A DNA stretch of 64,000 nucleotides from Candidatus Faecalibacterium gallistercoris (GCA_019116585.1 DXBJ01000079.1:26542-90541); one strand, 5' to 3'; counted from the first letter of the stretch, positions 1 to 8,055 are shown. Numbers and translations: made by a program. The notes: a model not told the origin generated them from the sequence alone.

Positions 1-2
1 CG

Positions 3-536
3 GGCAGCTGCGGCAAACAGAGCCGGGCCGCCGCCCTGGACAAGGCGCTGGATACCCTGCACCGGGGGGTGGAGGCCCTGGACGAGGCCGGCTATGGGGA
101 CATGACCCTCTGCCCCGAGACCCTGGGCAAGATCGGCCAGCTGGGCGATCTGGAAGAAGTGCTGGCCCTGTGCGGGGTGGACCGCCGGATCGTCCCCTGC
201 ATCGACTTTGGCCACCTGAACGCCCGCACCCTGGGGGGCATCCGCTCCCGGGCGGACTACGCCGCCATCCTGGACCGGATGGGGGAGGCCCTGGGGGACG
301 ACCGTGCCCGGACCTTCCACGTCCATTTTTCCCGGATCGAATTTTCGGCCGGGGGCGAAAAACGCCACTGGACCTTTGCCGACACCCAGTACGGCCCTGA
401 GCCGGACCCCCTGATGGAGCTGCTGGCCGAGCGGCGGCTTGCCCCTGTGGTGATCTGCGAGAGCGCCGGCACCCAGGCTGAGGACGCCCGCACCCTGGGC
501 CAAATCTACCGCAGGGCGCTGCAAAAGGGCGTGTGA
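3..536 (+). CDS. Endonuclease IV-like TIM-barrel protein (3' part)
   Basis: The gene starts before the window; only about the last 177 residues are present. The fragment has the look of the AP-endonuclease 2/endonuclease IV family: a PETxGKxGQLG segment (the strand carrying a Glu metal ligand), CIDFGHLNA with the Asp and His of the zinc site, the HVHFS-type strand, and a final ICES strand. Endonuclease IV cuts DNA 5' to abasic sites using three zinc ions. The family also holds sugar isomerases, but the PETxGKxGQLG and CIDFGHLNA motifs favour the nuclease-like branch. A Firmicutes variant with HFSRIEF is seen in place of the classical HxNDSK, so this may be the nuclease-like subfamily rather than Nfo itself. 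It is followed by 114 bases and then efp. Confidence 0.8.
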   Translation, partial: GSCGKQSRAAALDKALDTLHRGVEALDEAGYGDMTLCPETLGKIGQLGDLEEVLALCGVDRRIVPCIDFGHLNARTLGGIRSRADYAAILDRMGEALGDDRARTFHVHFSRIEFSAGGEKRHWTFADTQYGPEPDPLMELLAERRLAPVVICESAGTQAEDARTLGQIYRRALQKGV

Positions 537-650
537 GCCCGGCTTTTTCCCTGTTTTTTGCCGAAACCCCTTGCCAAACAATGCGCAATTGGGTACAATA
601 TTCTTAGATATGCGTGAGCATGAGATACTAAATTGATGGAGGAATTCCTT

Positions 651-1208
651 ATGATTTCTGCAGGCGAATTTCGCAATGGCGTGACCTTTGAGCAGGACGG
701 CCAGGTTCTCCAGGTCGTTGAGTTCCAGCACGTCAAGCCCGGCAAGGGCGCGGCCTTTGTCCGCACCAAGACCAAGAACGTCATCACCGGCGCGGTCATC
801 GAGACCAGCTACAACCCCACCGCCAAGTTCCCCCAGGCGTTCATCGAGCGCCGTGAGGTGACCTACAGCTACCAGGACGGCGACCTGTACCACTTCATGG
901 ACAACGAGACCTACGACGACATCCCGGTCAACGCCAGCGATGTGCCCGATAACTTCAAGTTCTGCAAGGAGAACGAGGTCTGCAAGCTGCTGAGCTACAA
1001 GGGCAAGGTGTTCAGCGTCGAGATCCCCAACTTCATCGAGCTGACCGTCACCGAGACCGAGCCGGGCATCCGCGGCAACACCGCCACCAACACCCTGAAG
1101 CCCGCCACCGTTGAGACCGGCGCCACCCTGCGTGTGCCCCTGTTCATCAACGAGGGCGACGTCATCCGCATCGATACCCGCACCGGCGAGTATATGGAGC
1201 GCGTCTGA
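651..1208 (+). CDS. efp: Elongation factor P
   Basis: This 185-residue protein is full length for EF-P, the factor that enters the ribosomal E site and relieves stalling at polyproline stretches. The N-terminal KOW-like domain carries the HVKPGKG loop; Lys32, at the tip of that loop, is the residue that receives a modification in many bacteria. The middle and C-terminal OB domains follow, and the C-terminal domain has the usual [13 protein letters not shown] ending. An in-frame ATG lies 18 bases upstream, but the start at 651 is chosen because GGAGG at 638-642 sits 8 bases before it and the protein then opens with the normal [10 protein letters not shown]. No epmA/epmB or deoxyhypusine-type modification genes are visible nearby. 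Confidence 0.97.
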   Translation: MISAGEFRNGVTFEQDGQVLQVVEFQHVKPGKGAAFVRTKTKNVITGAVIETSYNPTAKFPQAFIERREVTYSYQDGDLYHFMDNETYDDIPVNASDVPDNFKFCKENEVCKLLSYKGKVFSVEIPNFIELTVTETEPGIRGNTATNTLKPATVETGATLRVPLFINEGDVIRIDTRTGEYMERV

Positions 1209-1218
1209 TTCTGACCCG

Positions 1219-1262
1219 AAGCCGGGCTTGCGGCCCAAGACCGCGGGTCCGGCCTTTTTGTT
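1219..1262 (+). terminator. Probable terminator after efp
   Basis: An imperfect GC-rich inverted repeat (GCCGGGC paired with GTCCGGC) just after the efp stop is followed by CTTTTTGTT. It is a reasonable intrinsic terminator, with a long loop and some G-U pairing. Confidence 0.4.
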
Positions 1263-1311
1263 CACAGGGCGGCCGGGGCGCCCCGGCGGCCCCTGGATGG
1301 AGGGATAGCGT

Positions 1312-1854
1312 ATGGAACTGATCGAAAAAGCTGCCTATCTGCAGGGCCTGATGGAAGGTCTGGGGCTGGATGAGTCCACCAGGGAGGGCAAGGTCCTCCA
1401 CGCCATGAGCAGCCTGCTGGCCGAGATGGCCGCCAGCATCAAGGCGATGGAACAGGACATCACCCAGGCCGAAAGCCAGCTGGACGGCCTGCGCGAGGAC
1501 GTGGAAGAGCTGCAGGCCGACTTCTACGAGGACGAGGACGACGCCGAGGCTCCCTGCTACGAGGTGGACTGCCCGAGCTGCGGCGAGACCGTCTATGTCA
1601 CCGAAGAGGACCTGGACGCCGGCGAGGCGTTCTGCACCAACTGCGGCTGCACCTTTGAGGTGGCGCTGGACGACTCGGAAGAGGGTGCCGGCGAGGAAGC
1701 TGCCGGCGATGACGAGCAGGACGCCAGCTACGAGGTGACCTGCCCGGGCTGCGGCGCCGTGACCGTCCTGGACGAGGAGACCCTGCTGTCCGGCAAGGCC
1801 CGCTGCGCCGGCTGCGGCAAACCCCTGGAGATCGACCTGCCCGACGAGACCTGA
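1312..1854 (+). CDS. CD1247-type protein with two zinc ribbons
   Basis: This 180-residue acidic protein resembles the 'CD1247 N-terminal domain' family, a conserved clostridial protein of unknown role. Residues 1-75 are helical, with heptad-like spacing and the family's opening (aromatic and YLxGLMEGLxLD-type residues). Two zinc-ribbon modules follow: CPSC...CTNC at about 86-112 and CPGC...CAGC at about 144-171, joined by a run of Asp/Glu. Most members I recall have a simpler tail, so the doubled ribbon is notable. Zinc binding is inferred from the CxxC pairs, not known. The start is chosen because GGAGGG lies just upstream (about 1298-1303). It stands alone, with a terminator before and after it. 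Confidence 0.75.
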   Translation: MELIEKAAYLQGLMEGLGLDESTREGKVLHAMSSLLAEMAASIKAMEQDITQAESQLDGLREDVEELQADFYEDEDDAEAPCYEVDCPSCGETVYVTEEDLDAGEAFCTNCGCTFEVALDDSEEGAGEEAAGDDEQDASYEVTCPGCGAVTVLDEETLLSGKARCAGCGKPLEIDLPDET

Positions 1855-1883
1855 CGGCTGCGCGGCACCCCCTGCAACAACGC

Positions 1884-1927
1884 AAAAAGACCCCCGCATG
1901 GCGTTTGCCGTGCGGGGGCTTTGTCGT
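1884..1927. terminator. Bidirectional intrinsic terminator
   Basis: Perfect 8-bp stem CCCCCGCA (1891-1898) with TGCGGGGG (1911-1918), extended by an inner GGC/GCC stem. It has A-rich sequence on the left and CTTTGTCGTTT on the right. It separates the plus-strand gene ending at 1854 from the minus-strand gene ending at 1984. Confidence 0.8.
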
Positions 1928-1983
1928 TTACGGGCCGGATGGGCCCCGGCCGCATCCCGGCGGGATGGCCGGCCCGGGGCGGT

Positions 1984-2292
1984 TCAGTTCTTGGGGGCGG
2001 GGGCCTTCGCGGCGGTGATGGCCTTTTCCAGCCAGATGGAGCCGATGTCCAGGGCGTTGTACAGCCCGTGCCGGACCGACTGGCGGGCGGTGCGCTCCTT
2101 CATGGATTTGCTCAGATCGGTGGACAGAAGGGTGACCTGCACCTTGTCGGGCATTTCTGCGCCGTCCACAGGGGCGGTGGACAGGATCTGAAGGTATAAG
2201 ACATAGGGGTCGGTCATCCAACCGTAGTACAGCTCGTTGTCCTTGCGGACGAGGGGCTTGCCTTTATAGGTCATTTTGGGTTTGTAAGACAT
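1984..2292 (-). CDS. Conserved small hypothetical protein
   Basis: A 102-residue protein I cannot assign to a named family. It starts MSYKPKMTYKGKPL, is rich in Lys and Tyr near the N terminus, has a hydrophobic strand DPYVLYLQIL around residue 30, and ends in an Ala/Pro/Lys tail. The opening MxYKGKPLVRKxNxxYYG looks like a compact beta domain. Evidence that the gene is real: a good promoter at 2376-2404, an SD (GGAGG at 2300-2304, minus strand) and terminators around it. There is no signal peptide or membrane segment. Confidence 0.7.
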   Translation of the reverse strand: MSYKPKMTYKGKPLVRKDNELYYGWMTDPYVLYLQILSTAPVDGAEMPDKVQVTLLSTDLSKSMKERTARQSVRHGLYNALDIGSIWLEKAITAAKAPAPKN

Positions 2293-2375
2293 TCCAAAGC
2301 CTCCCTTTGCATATTTTGAAGCCCGCTGCGCCGCCTGGGGCCGCGCGGCAGGGCTAGAATAGAAAACTCTTTACC

Positions 2376-2404
2376 AGTATAACATAAAAGAAAGAGTATT
2401 ACAA
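2376..2404 (-). promoter_or_regulatory. Sigma-A type promoter of the 1984-2292 gene
   Basis: On the minus strand, TTGTAA (2404-2399), 17 bases, then TATACT (2381-2376), about 84 bases before the start codon. Confidence 0.7.
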
Positions 2405-2459
2405 ATCAAAAAACTGTGAATGGATGGCGGGCGGCACGATACGGGCCGTTCCGGCGACA

Positions 2460-2503
2460 TGCCAGAACGAAACCGCCCCGTACTTGCGGCTGTACGGGGC
2501 GGT
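2460..2503 (-). terminator. Terminator downstream of the ABC permease gene
   Basis: A perfect 12-bp stem, ACCGCCCCGTAC (2472-2483) with its complement at 2492-2503, around an 8-base loop. Read on the minus strand it is followed by TTTCGTTCT. It lies 148 bases after the permease stop. Confidence 0.7.
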
Positions 2504-2518
2504 CCATTGCGGTATTCG

Positions 2519-2607
2519 GTTTGGTATGAGGAGGAATCATGTGTTACAGGGGGCGGTTGCGGCCCCGCCGTTCCTGTGACTATAGGATACCAAAGATTTA
2601 TACATAA
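2519..2607. other. Structured intergenic element with a possible 22-residue ORF
   Basis: TTTGGTAT (2519-2526) and ATACCAAA (2587-2594) pair with each other, and inside them ACAGG/CCTGT and GGGCGG/CCGCC pair again, so 2519-2594 folds into one long stem. On the plus strand, GAGGAGGA (2528-2535) precedes an ATG at 2539 that opens a 22-codon frame, very rich in Arg, ending at 2607. On the minus strand the same sequence is the 3' region of the permease transcript, before its terminator. Either a structured 3' end or a tiny gene is possible; I cannot decide. Confidence 0.35.
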
Positions 2608-2650
2608 ACTGTTTTGATTCTATGAATCTTTTGTAAACTGTGCCCGGCGG

Positions 2651-5600
2651 TCATTCGGGGGCCTTCATGCTTTCCACCATGCTGATGCTGCGCACCTGGC
2701 GGCGCATCAGCCGGCAGACCACCACCGTGAACAGCAGGGTGAGGGCCACGCTGTACAGGAAGCTGGTGGGCTCCAGCATGCGGATGAACATCATCTGCTC
2801 CGACTCCACCGTGCGGATGACGAACTGGTGCATGGCCGCGCCGATGCCCAGGCCCAGCACTGCGCCGATGACGCTGAGCAGCTCGATCTCCCGGAAGATA
2901 TAGCGGTAGACCTCTTTGTCGAAGAAGCCCAGCACCTTGATGGTGGCCAGCTCCTTTTTGCGCTCGCCAATGTTGACGCTGATCAGGTTGTACAGCACCA
3001 CTGCGGCCAGGGCCGCCGCGCAGACGATGATGAGCAGCACCACATAGTTGATGCAGGTGATGGTGCTGTCGTACATGGCGGCGGTGTCGGCGGCAAAGGA
3101 GGTGCCGGACACATAGTTGCAGCCCAGCAGCACGGTGCTCAGGGTCTCGCGCTCGGTGTCGTTCTGGCAGGTGGTGCGGACGTAGACGGTGTTCCAGGCG
3201 GGGTCCGCCACCAGGCGCTGGAGGGTGTTCTCGGTGACGTAGAGGTAGGCGCCCAGGTAGTTCTGGGCCACGCCGGTGAGGGTCAGCTCCACACGGCTGC
3301 CGTCGGTGCCCTGCACCCAGATGCTGTCCCCGGCCGAGACGCCCAGCAGCTCGGCGGTCTTTTCGCTGAGGACCACGCTGCCGTCGATGAAGGGCAGCTC
3401 GCTGCCGGCGGGGCTGCGGAGGGTGAAGTACTCGGTCACCTTCTGGGGGCCGTCGGCGGCCACCAGGGTGACGCTGAGGTCGCTGGTGCTCTCGCGGCTG
3501 TCGTAGACCGAGACGGTGCGGGTGTAGAAGGCGCCCCAGCTCTCCACCTCGTCCCGGGCGGCCAGGGTGTCGGTCAGGCCGCCGTCCAGGTCCAGCGCCT
3601 TGTCGCTGGACAGGGAGACGGTCAGGTCGGCTTTCTGGATGGTGCCGTACTGGCGGGAGACGATCTCGACGATGGAATCCTGCAGGCCGAAGCCGATCAG
3701 CAGCAGGGCGGTGCAGCCGGCCACCCCCAGCACCGTCATATAGAAGCGCTTTTTATAGCGGAACATATTGCGGGCGGTGGTCTTTTGGGAAAAGCTCATC
3801 CGGCGCCACAGGGGGCGGACCCGCTCCAGGAAGATGCGCTTGCCGGCGGCGGGGGCCCGGGGCAGCAGGAGGGCGGCCGGCTTTTCCTTGAGGGAGACCC
3901 GGCAGGCGGCCAGGGTGGTCAGCCCGACCACGCCGATGCTGATGACCACGCTCAGGACGGCCAGCAGGGGATAGACCCGCAGCCGGAAGGTGGGCAGGTC
4001 GAACACGGTGGAGTAGGCCCACCAGATGACGGCGGGCACGCCGGCAAAGCCCAGCGCCATGCCGGCGGCACAGCCCAGCAGGCCGGCGGCGGTGCCGTAG
4101 ACCATATACTTGGCGGTGATCTCGCTGTCGGTGTAGCCTAGGGCCTTGAAGGTGCCCATCTGGGTGCGGTTTTCTTCCACCATGCGGGTCATGGTGGTGC
4201 TGGCCACCAGGGCCGCCACCAGGAAGAAGAAGATGGGGAACACTCGGGCGATGGACTCGATGCGGTCGGCGTTCTGCTCATAGAACACGATGGAGACGAT
4301 GCTGCCCCGGTCCAGGACATACCATTCGGCGGCGGCGATGTCGTCCACCTGCTCGGCGGCGTCGTTCAGCTGCCGGCGGGCGTCGGCCAGCTGCGCTTCG
4401 GCGCTGGCCTTCTCCTCCGCAAACTGGGCCGCGCCGTCGTTGTACTCGGCCCAGCCTTCGTCCAGCTGGGCGCGGGCGGCTTCCAGCTGGGCTTCGGCGG
4501 CGTCAAAGGCGGTGAACGCCTCGGCGTTGCCGGTGTTGAGGGCCAGCTGGCCTTCCAGCACCTGCAGCTTCATCTCGCGGAGGGCGGCCTCCGCCTCCGT
4601 CACCAGCTCTTCGTTGGACAGGTCGGGGGCGGAGATCAGCCCCTGGGCGTACATTTGCCGCTTGCCCTCGTCCAGCTGGGCCTGGTAGCCGGCCAGCTGG
4701 TTGTAGGTGGAGTCGTACAGGGCCTGGGCGCGGGCCAGCAGGTCCCGCAGCTCCACATAGTTGATGTCGTCGGGCTCGGCCTCTTCCAGGGCGGTCTCGG
4801 CGTTGTGGAGGATGTCCTCGGCGTAGCCCAGCATGGGGTCGGCCACCCCTTTCAGGGTCACCAGCTGTTTGATCTGCTCCAGCTGGGCCTCGAACTCCAG
4901 CACCTGGCGCTGGGCGTCCACCAGCTGGCTGGCGCCGCTGGCCATGTTGTCGGGCAGGGCCGCCTTCTGGGCCTCCAGCTGGGCCTTGCCGCTCTCGTAT
5001 TCCGCCTCGCCCGCTTCCAGCTGGGCTTTGGCGTCGTTCAGCTGGGCCTCAGCTTCGGCCAGCTGGGCCTGGGCGTCGGCCTCCTGCCGGTCAAACTCGG
5101 CCCGGGCGTCGGCCAGCTGGCTTTCGGCGTCCGCGATCAGGCTTTCCCGGCGGGCTTCGGCCCGGAGGGGGGCGATCTCTTCCAGCCGGGCGGCCACGGC
5201 GTCCACCGCAGCCTGGTACTCGTCGGAGTAGTTGTCATAGGCGTCGGCGCCGGCTGCCTTGATGTAGCAGGCGGCGTAGTAATCCATCTCCAGGCTGCCG
5301 TCCGGGACGTAGGCGGCCAGCCCCAAAGCGCCGTTGCCGGCGGTGGTGCTCTCGGTCTCGGTGGAGAAATAGAGGGGGTCCTTCACAAAGCCCACCACCG
5401 TGAGCTGGCCGGACCCGAGGCCGTCCACCCCTTCGGTGTCCAGCTCGATGACGTCCCCCACCCGGAGGCTGCCCGCCGCGCCGGCGTCCAGCACCTGGAC
5501 GACGCACTCGCCGGCGGTCTCGGGCATCCGGCCCGACTCCAGCACCAGGCGGTTCATGTTGGCTTTGTCGGCCAGGGTGGGGTAGACCGGCAGCTGCTGG

Positions 5601-5920
5601 ACCCGTACCGCCAGGGTGCTGCCCCCGCGGAAAGAGCCCTCGCAGTCCACCTGCTTGACGGGCATGACCGCCTCCACCCCTTCGGTGGCGGCGATGGCGT
5701 CGATGTCCTCCTGGCTGAGGCCCAGGGTGGAGACCACCCGCAGGTCAAACACGTTCTGGCCGCTGTACCAGTCCTGGCCGGCCCGGCGCATGCCGGGGGC
5801 CACGCTCAGCAGGCCGGACAGCATCATGACCCCCAGCAGGACGATGCCGAACACCGAGGCAAAGCGGCTTTTGTTGGCGGCAAGCTCCCGCCACATATTT
5901 TTGCGATAGGTCTTTTTCAC
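2651..5920 (-). CDS. ABC exporter permease, FtsX/MacB type with long coiled coil
   Basis: This 1089-residue membrane protein is the permease partner of the ATPase encoded just upstream. Visible order: a cytoplasmic Lys/Arg-rich start, a first membrane helix at about 18-40, an extracellular region to about 570, an FtsX-type bundle at about 570-700 (FFFLVAALVASTTM and following helices), a second extracellular domain, and a last FtsX bundle of three helices at about 960-1075. Residues about 265-545 are made of AQL/AEA/ARAQLDEG-type heptads, a long coiled coil typical of large Firmicutes FtsX permeases. The start is GTG at 5920, with GGTGAG upstream, 6 bases after the ATPase stop. The substrate is unknown; related pairs export peptides, lipids or antibiotics. 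Confidence 0.9.
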   Translation of the reverse strand: MKKTYRKNMWRELAANKSRFASVFGIVLLGVMMLSGLLSVAPGMRRAGQDWYSGQNVFDLRVVSTLGLSQEDIDAIAATEGVEAVMPVKQVDCEGSFRGGSTLAVRVQQLPVYPTLADKANMNRLVLESGRMPETAGECVVQVLDAGAAGSLRVGDVIELDTEGVDGLGSGQLTVVGFVKDPLYFSTETESTTAGNGALGLAAYVPDGSLEMDYYAACYIKAAGADAYDNYSDEYQAAVDAVAARLEEIAPLRAEARRESLIADAESQLADARAEFDRQEADAQAQLAEAEAQLNDAKAQLEAGEAEYESGKAQLEAQKAALPDNMASGASQLVDAQRQVLEFEAQLEQIKQLVTLKGVADPMLGYAEDILHNAETALEEAEPDDINYVELRDLLARAQALYDSTYNQLAGYQAQLDEGKRQMYAQGLISAPDLSNEELVTEAEAALREMKLQVLEGQLALNTGNAEAFTAFDAAEAQLEAARAQLDEGWAEYNDGAAQFAEEKASAEAQLADARRQLNDAAEQVDDIAAAEWYVLDRGSIVSIVFYEQNADRIESIARVFPIFFFLVAALVASTTMTRMVEENRTQMGTFKALGYTDSEITAKYMVYGTAAGLLGCAAGMALGFAGVPAVIWWAYSTVFDLPTFRLRVYPLLAVLSVVISIGVVGLTTLAACRVSLKEKPAALLLPRAPAAGKRIFLERVRPLWRRMSFSQKTTARNMFRYKKRFYMTVLGVAGCTALLLIGFGLQDSIVEIVSRQYGTIQKADLTVSLSSDKALDLDGGLTDTLAARDEVESWGAFYTRTVSVYDSRESTSDLSVTLVAADGPQKVTEYFTLRSPAGSELPFIDGSVVLSEKTAELLGVSAGDSIWVQGTDGSRVELTLTGVAQNYLGAYLYVTENTLQRLVADPAWNTVYVRTTCQNDTERETLSTVLLGCNYVSGTSFAADTAAMYDSTITCINYVVLLIIVCAAALAAVVLYNLISVNIGERKKELATIKVLGFFDKEVYRYIFREIELLSVIGAVLGLGIGAAMHQFVIRTVESEQMMFIRMLEPTSFLYSVALTLLFTVVVCRLMRRQVRSISMVESMKAPE

Positions 5921-5926
5921 TGCTGC

Positions 5927-6634
5927 TCACCACTCGATCTCTTCTACGGGGACGGGGTGCTCGTTGACCTCGTTCGAGATGATCTGGCCGCTGCGCACCT
6001 GGACGATCCGGTCGGCCATGCCGGTCAGGGCCGAATTGTGGGTGATGACGATGACGGTGCGCCCCGTCCGGCGGCAGGTGTCCTGCAAAAGGGCCAGCAC
6101 CGACTTGCCGGTCTTGTAGTCCAGCGCGCCGGTGGGCTCGTCGCAGAGCAGGATCTTGGGGTTTTTGGCCAGGGCCCGGGCGATGGCCACCCGCTGCTGC
6201 TCGCCGCCCGACAGCTGGGCCGGGAAGTTGTTCAGCCGCTGCCCCAGCCCCACGCTGCGCAGGGTCTCGGCGGGGTCCAGGGGATTTTTGCAGATCTCGA
6301 TGGCAAGCTCGACGTTTTCCAGTGCGGTCAGGTTCTGGACCAGGTTGTAGAACTGGAACACGAACCCCACGTCGTACCGGCGGTAGGCGGTCAGCTCTTT
6401 TTCGGAAAAGCGGCTGACCTCGGCCCCGTCCAGGACGATGCGGCCCTCGTCGCAGCGGTCCATCCCGCCCAGCATATTCAGCAGGGTGGTCTTGCCGGCG
6501 CCGGACGGCCCGACGATGATGCAGAACTCCCCTTTGTTGACATGGAAGGTCATGTGGTCAGCCGCGGCCACCCGGACGCTGCCGGTCTGGTAATATTTTG
6601 ACACGTCGGTAAAGCTGACAAAAGGCTCATCCAT
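5927..6634 (-). CDS. ABC transporter ATP-binding protein, LolD/MacB type
   Basis: The 235-residue ATPase of the exporter. It has Walker [10 protein letters not shown] (about 37-45), signature LSGGEQQR (about 139), Walker [13 protein letters not shown] (about 160) and the switch His in VITHN (about 196). These belong to the MacB/LolD (3.A.1.122-like) group that works with FtsX permeases. A GTG at 6649 in the same frame is possible, but ATG 6634 is preferred because AAGGTGG lies 5 bases ahead of it and the protein then begins at the usual place before the first strand. The gene precedes the permease by 6 bases, so the two are translationally coupled. Confidence 0.95.
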   Translation of the reverse strand: MDEPFVSFTDVSKYYQTGSVRVAAADHMTFHVNKGEFCIIVGPSGAGKTTLLNMLGGMDRCDEGRIVLDGAEVSRFSEKELTAYRRYDVGFVFQFYNLVQNLTALENVELAIEICKNPLDPAETLRSVGLGQRLNNFPAQLSGGEQQRVAIARALAKNPKILLCDEPTGALDYKTGKSVLALLQDTCRRTGRTVIVITHNSALTGMADRIVQVRSGQIISNEVNEHPVPVEEIEW

Positions 6635-6708
6635 AACAACCACCTTCACTTTCCTTCAAATTTTTGAGCTTTTGCGCACAGGCACGCAGTTCAGCCTGTT
6701 CCACTATA

Positions 6709-6738
6709 ATAGTACAACAAATGGGGCGTCTCTTGCAA
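6709..6738 (-). promoter_or_regulatory. Likely promoter of the ABC exporter operon
   Basis: On the minus strand, TTGCAA (6738-6733), 18 bases, TACTAT (6714-6709), 75 bases before the ATPase start. It lies just outside the attL repeat at 6754, so the mobile element did not separate the operon from its promoter. Confidence 0.5.
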
Positions 6739-6753
6739 GGAGATGCAGATTGT

Positions 6754-6774
6754 TTTAATGCAAACTTTACAATT
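6754..6774 (+). repeat. attL core, 21-bp direct repeat
   Basis: TTTAATGCAAACTTTACAAT plus one T, identical to 20261-20281. The flanking bases differ (T/A before, T/C after), so the repeat is exactly 21 bp. It is the likely crossover segment of the integrase at 18784-19980. Confidence 0.88.
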
Positions 6775-6825
6775 TATAGATGAAACGTGTTAGAAAGAGC
6801 GATGTTTTTTGTTTTTGTGAAAAAT

Positions 6826-6850
6826 AAACCGCAACAAAAACCGCAACATG
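6826..6850 (+). promoter_or_regulatory. Integrase arm-type sites, left end
   Basis: Two direct copies of AAACCGCAACA (6826-6836 and 6838-6848), 12 bp apart and 52 bp inside attL. The same motif recurs three times inside attR, the first two copies again 12 bp apart. This arrangement matches arm sites bound by the N-terminal domain of Tn916/lambda-type integrases. The function is inferred from position. Confidence 0.65.
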
Positions 6851-6917
6851 GCCTCTTTTCTGTACCCTGCACGTCCAGCCCGGCGGGGTCTAGGGAGCGT
6901 CAAATTTGCCCCCTGCC

Positions 6918-6955
6918 AAAAGAAAAAGCCGGCTCTGCCAAACGGCGGGGCCGGT
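6918..6955 (-). terminator. Terminator of the hicAB operon
   Basis: A fully paired 12-bp stem (6928-6939 with 6944-6955, some G-U) with a 4-base loop. On the minus strand it is followed by TTTTTCTTTT. It lies 20 bases after the hicB stop. Confidence 0.85.
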
Positions 6956-6974
6956 CTTTGTGAGACTGCGGGTC

Positions 6975-7400
6975 TTACCCAATATGGAGCTGCTTTTTAA
7001 GGGCGTCCTGGAGCACCTGGGAGAAGTTGATCCCCTGCGCTGTGGCCGCGTCGTTGAGCCACGCGGGGATGGAAAGCGTTTTCTTGACCGACTTTTCAAA
7101 GTGCTTCTTGGCGTACTCGGCCACGTCCACCGAGACCATCGAGACAAAGCCGTGCGGCGCGTTATCGCCCAGCTCGGCCCCGACACGCTGCAGGTCAATG
7201 GCGTTCAGATCGGAGGCAGCGGGGGCGCTTTCGCCGTCCCGCTGGCAGGCGTACAGATACCCGGCCAGGCAGTCAACGGCCATTTCGAACGCCTCTGTCT
7301 TGGTGTCGCCTTGCGTTGCAAGGTAGTTCAGGTCAGGGAACACGACGGAGTAGCCGCCGTTCTCTTCTTCAAAAAAGCAGGCGGGATAAATGGACAGCAT
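6975..7400 (-). CDS. hicB: HicB-family antitoxin
   Basis: 141 residues. The N-terminal part (FFEEENGGYSVVFPDL, then the Gly/Asp-rich turn and EAFEMAVDCLAGYL helix) is the HicB partial RNase H-like fold that binds and blocks HicA. The C-terminal part (KKTLSIPAWLNDAATAQGINFSQVLQDAL, residues about 105-137) is a ribbon-helix-helix DNA-binding segment that lets the pair repress its own promoter. The start at 7400 has AAGGAGG 7 bases ahead. It is the second gene of the operon, 38 bases after hicA. Toxin-antitoxin pairs are common stabilisers of integrated elements, and here it lies at the left edge of one. Confidence 0.93.
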   Translation of the reverse strand: MLSIYPACFFEEENGGYSVVFPDLNYLATQGDTKTEAFEMAVDCLAGYLYACQRDGESAPAASDLNAIDLQRVGAELGDNAPHGFVSMVSVDVAEYAKKHFEKSVKKTLSIPAWLNDAATAQGINFSQVLQDALKKQLHIG

Positions 7401-7438
7401 AGCAGGCCCTCCTTCTTAGATGCGCGAAGCGGCTGGGC

Positions 7439-7627
7439 TTATTTCAGCCCGGCCTGCTTCAGGATGGAAATCTCGACCTTTTTGTTGAGGTCTTTTGCGT
7501 GCCAGGGGATCGTGACCTTGCCCGGCTTGGTGGGATGGGTGTATTGCCTGTGGGAGCCAACCTGCGACTTGAACACCCAGCCGTCGGCAAGAATGAGCTT
7601 TTCCATTTCACGCGGCTTCATCGGCAT
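7439..7627 (-). CDS. hicA: HicA-family mRNA interferase toxin
   Basis: 62 residues, the normal length. It has the HicA double-stranded-RNA-binding-like fold: an opening helix (REMEKLILADGW), then GSHRQYTHP with the catalytic His, then KVTIPWHAKDL and a last helix (EISILKQAGL). HicA cleaves mRNA independently of the ribosome and is neutralised by HicB. A longer frame is open upstream, but the start at 7627 follows GGAGG by 8 bases and gives the standard N terminus, so it is preferred. The toxin-first order is the usual one. Confidence 0.93.
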   Translation of the reverse strand: MPMKPREMEKLILADGWVFKSQVGSHRQYTHPTKPGKVTIPWHAKDLNKKVEISILKQAGLK

Positions 7628-7651
7628 GGCGCTGACCTCCCTTACAAGTAT

Positions 7652-7686
7652 AGTATAGCGTACTGTACGTATCGTGTCAATACGTA
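7652..7686 (-). promoter_or_regulatory. hicAB promoter with operator
   Basis: On the minus strand, TTGACA (7680-7675), 17 bases, TATACT (7657-7652). A perfect inverted repeat TACGTAT-N7-ATACGTA (7666-7686) covers the -35 box. It is the likely site where the HicAB complex, through the ribbon-helix-helix of HicB, represses its own transcription. Confidence 0.75.
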
Positions 7687-8055
7687 TTATATAAAGTGAA
7701 AAGCAAGATGCAAGAGGGCAGGGGAGTAGCGATTGGCCGTGCCCTGCTGCAAGGGGAGTTTTGGACAAAAATGTCCATTCCTGCCAGGGGGTGAGTAAAA
7801 CCCGCACCCCCTCCAATGCCGCCGGGATTCCGCTTCTTTTCCGGCATTTTTCCGGTGTTTTCCCTGCATTTGCCCCCTGTGGGCTGCCCATTGCCCGCCG
7901 GGCGATCTCCTGCCAGCCCCCGGCGGGGCGGGCGGTTTGTACCAAATGTACCAAAAGTACCAAATGTACCAAATTTTCGGTCTGTACCAAAACCGGCTGT
8001 TTTCACATTTCGTTCACATTTGAGACCCTTCTCTGGACATTTTCCTGGAAGTGGC
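7687..8055. other. Gene-free stretch with a 9-bp repeat array
   Basis: Open frames here are low-complexity or antisense, lack a convincing SD and resemble nothing known; I support no gene. The only clear structure is the GTACCAAA array listed separately. Confidence 0.5.
7939..7992 (+). repeat. Iteron-like 9-bp repeat array (GTACCAAAT)
   Basis: Units of GTACCAAAT or GTACCAAAA start at 7939, 7948, 7957, 7966 and 7984. The slot at 7975 is degenerate, so all copies are in one 9-bp register. Direct repeats of this size are typical of initiator- or regulator-binding arrays. The array lies about 65 bp before the first dispersed repeat module, in the longest gene-free stretch inside the element's coding part. 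A role as a replication origin is only a suggestion. Confidence 0.7.

Noticed and set aside
7677..8006. Minus-strand frame encoding FGT-type repeats across the iteron array
   Set aside because: The repeats are the 9-bp array read as codons. There is no SD, the remainder is low-complexity, and the frame runs into the hicA promoter region.
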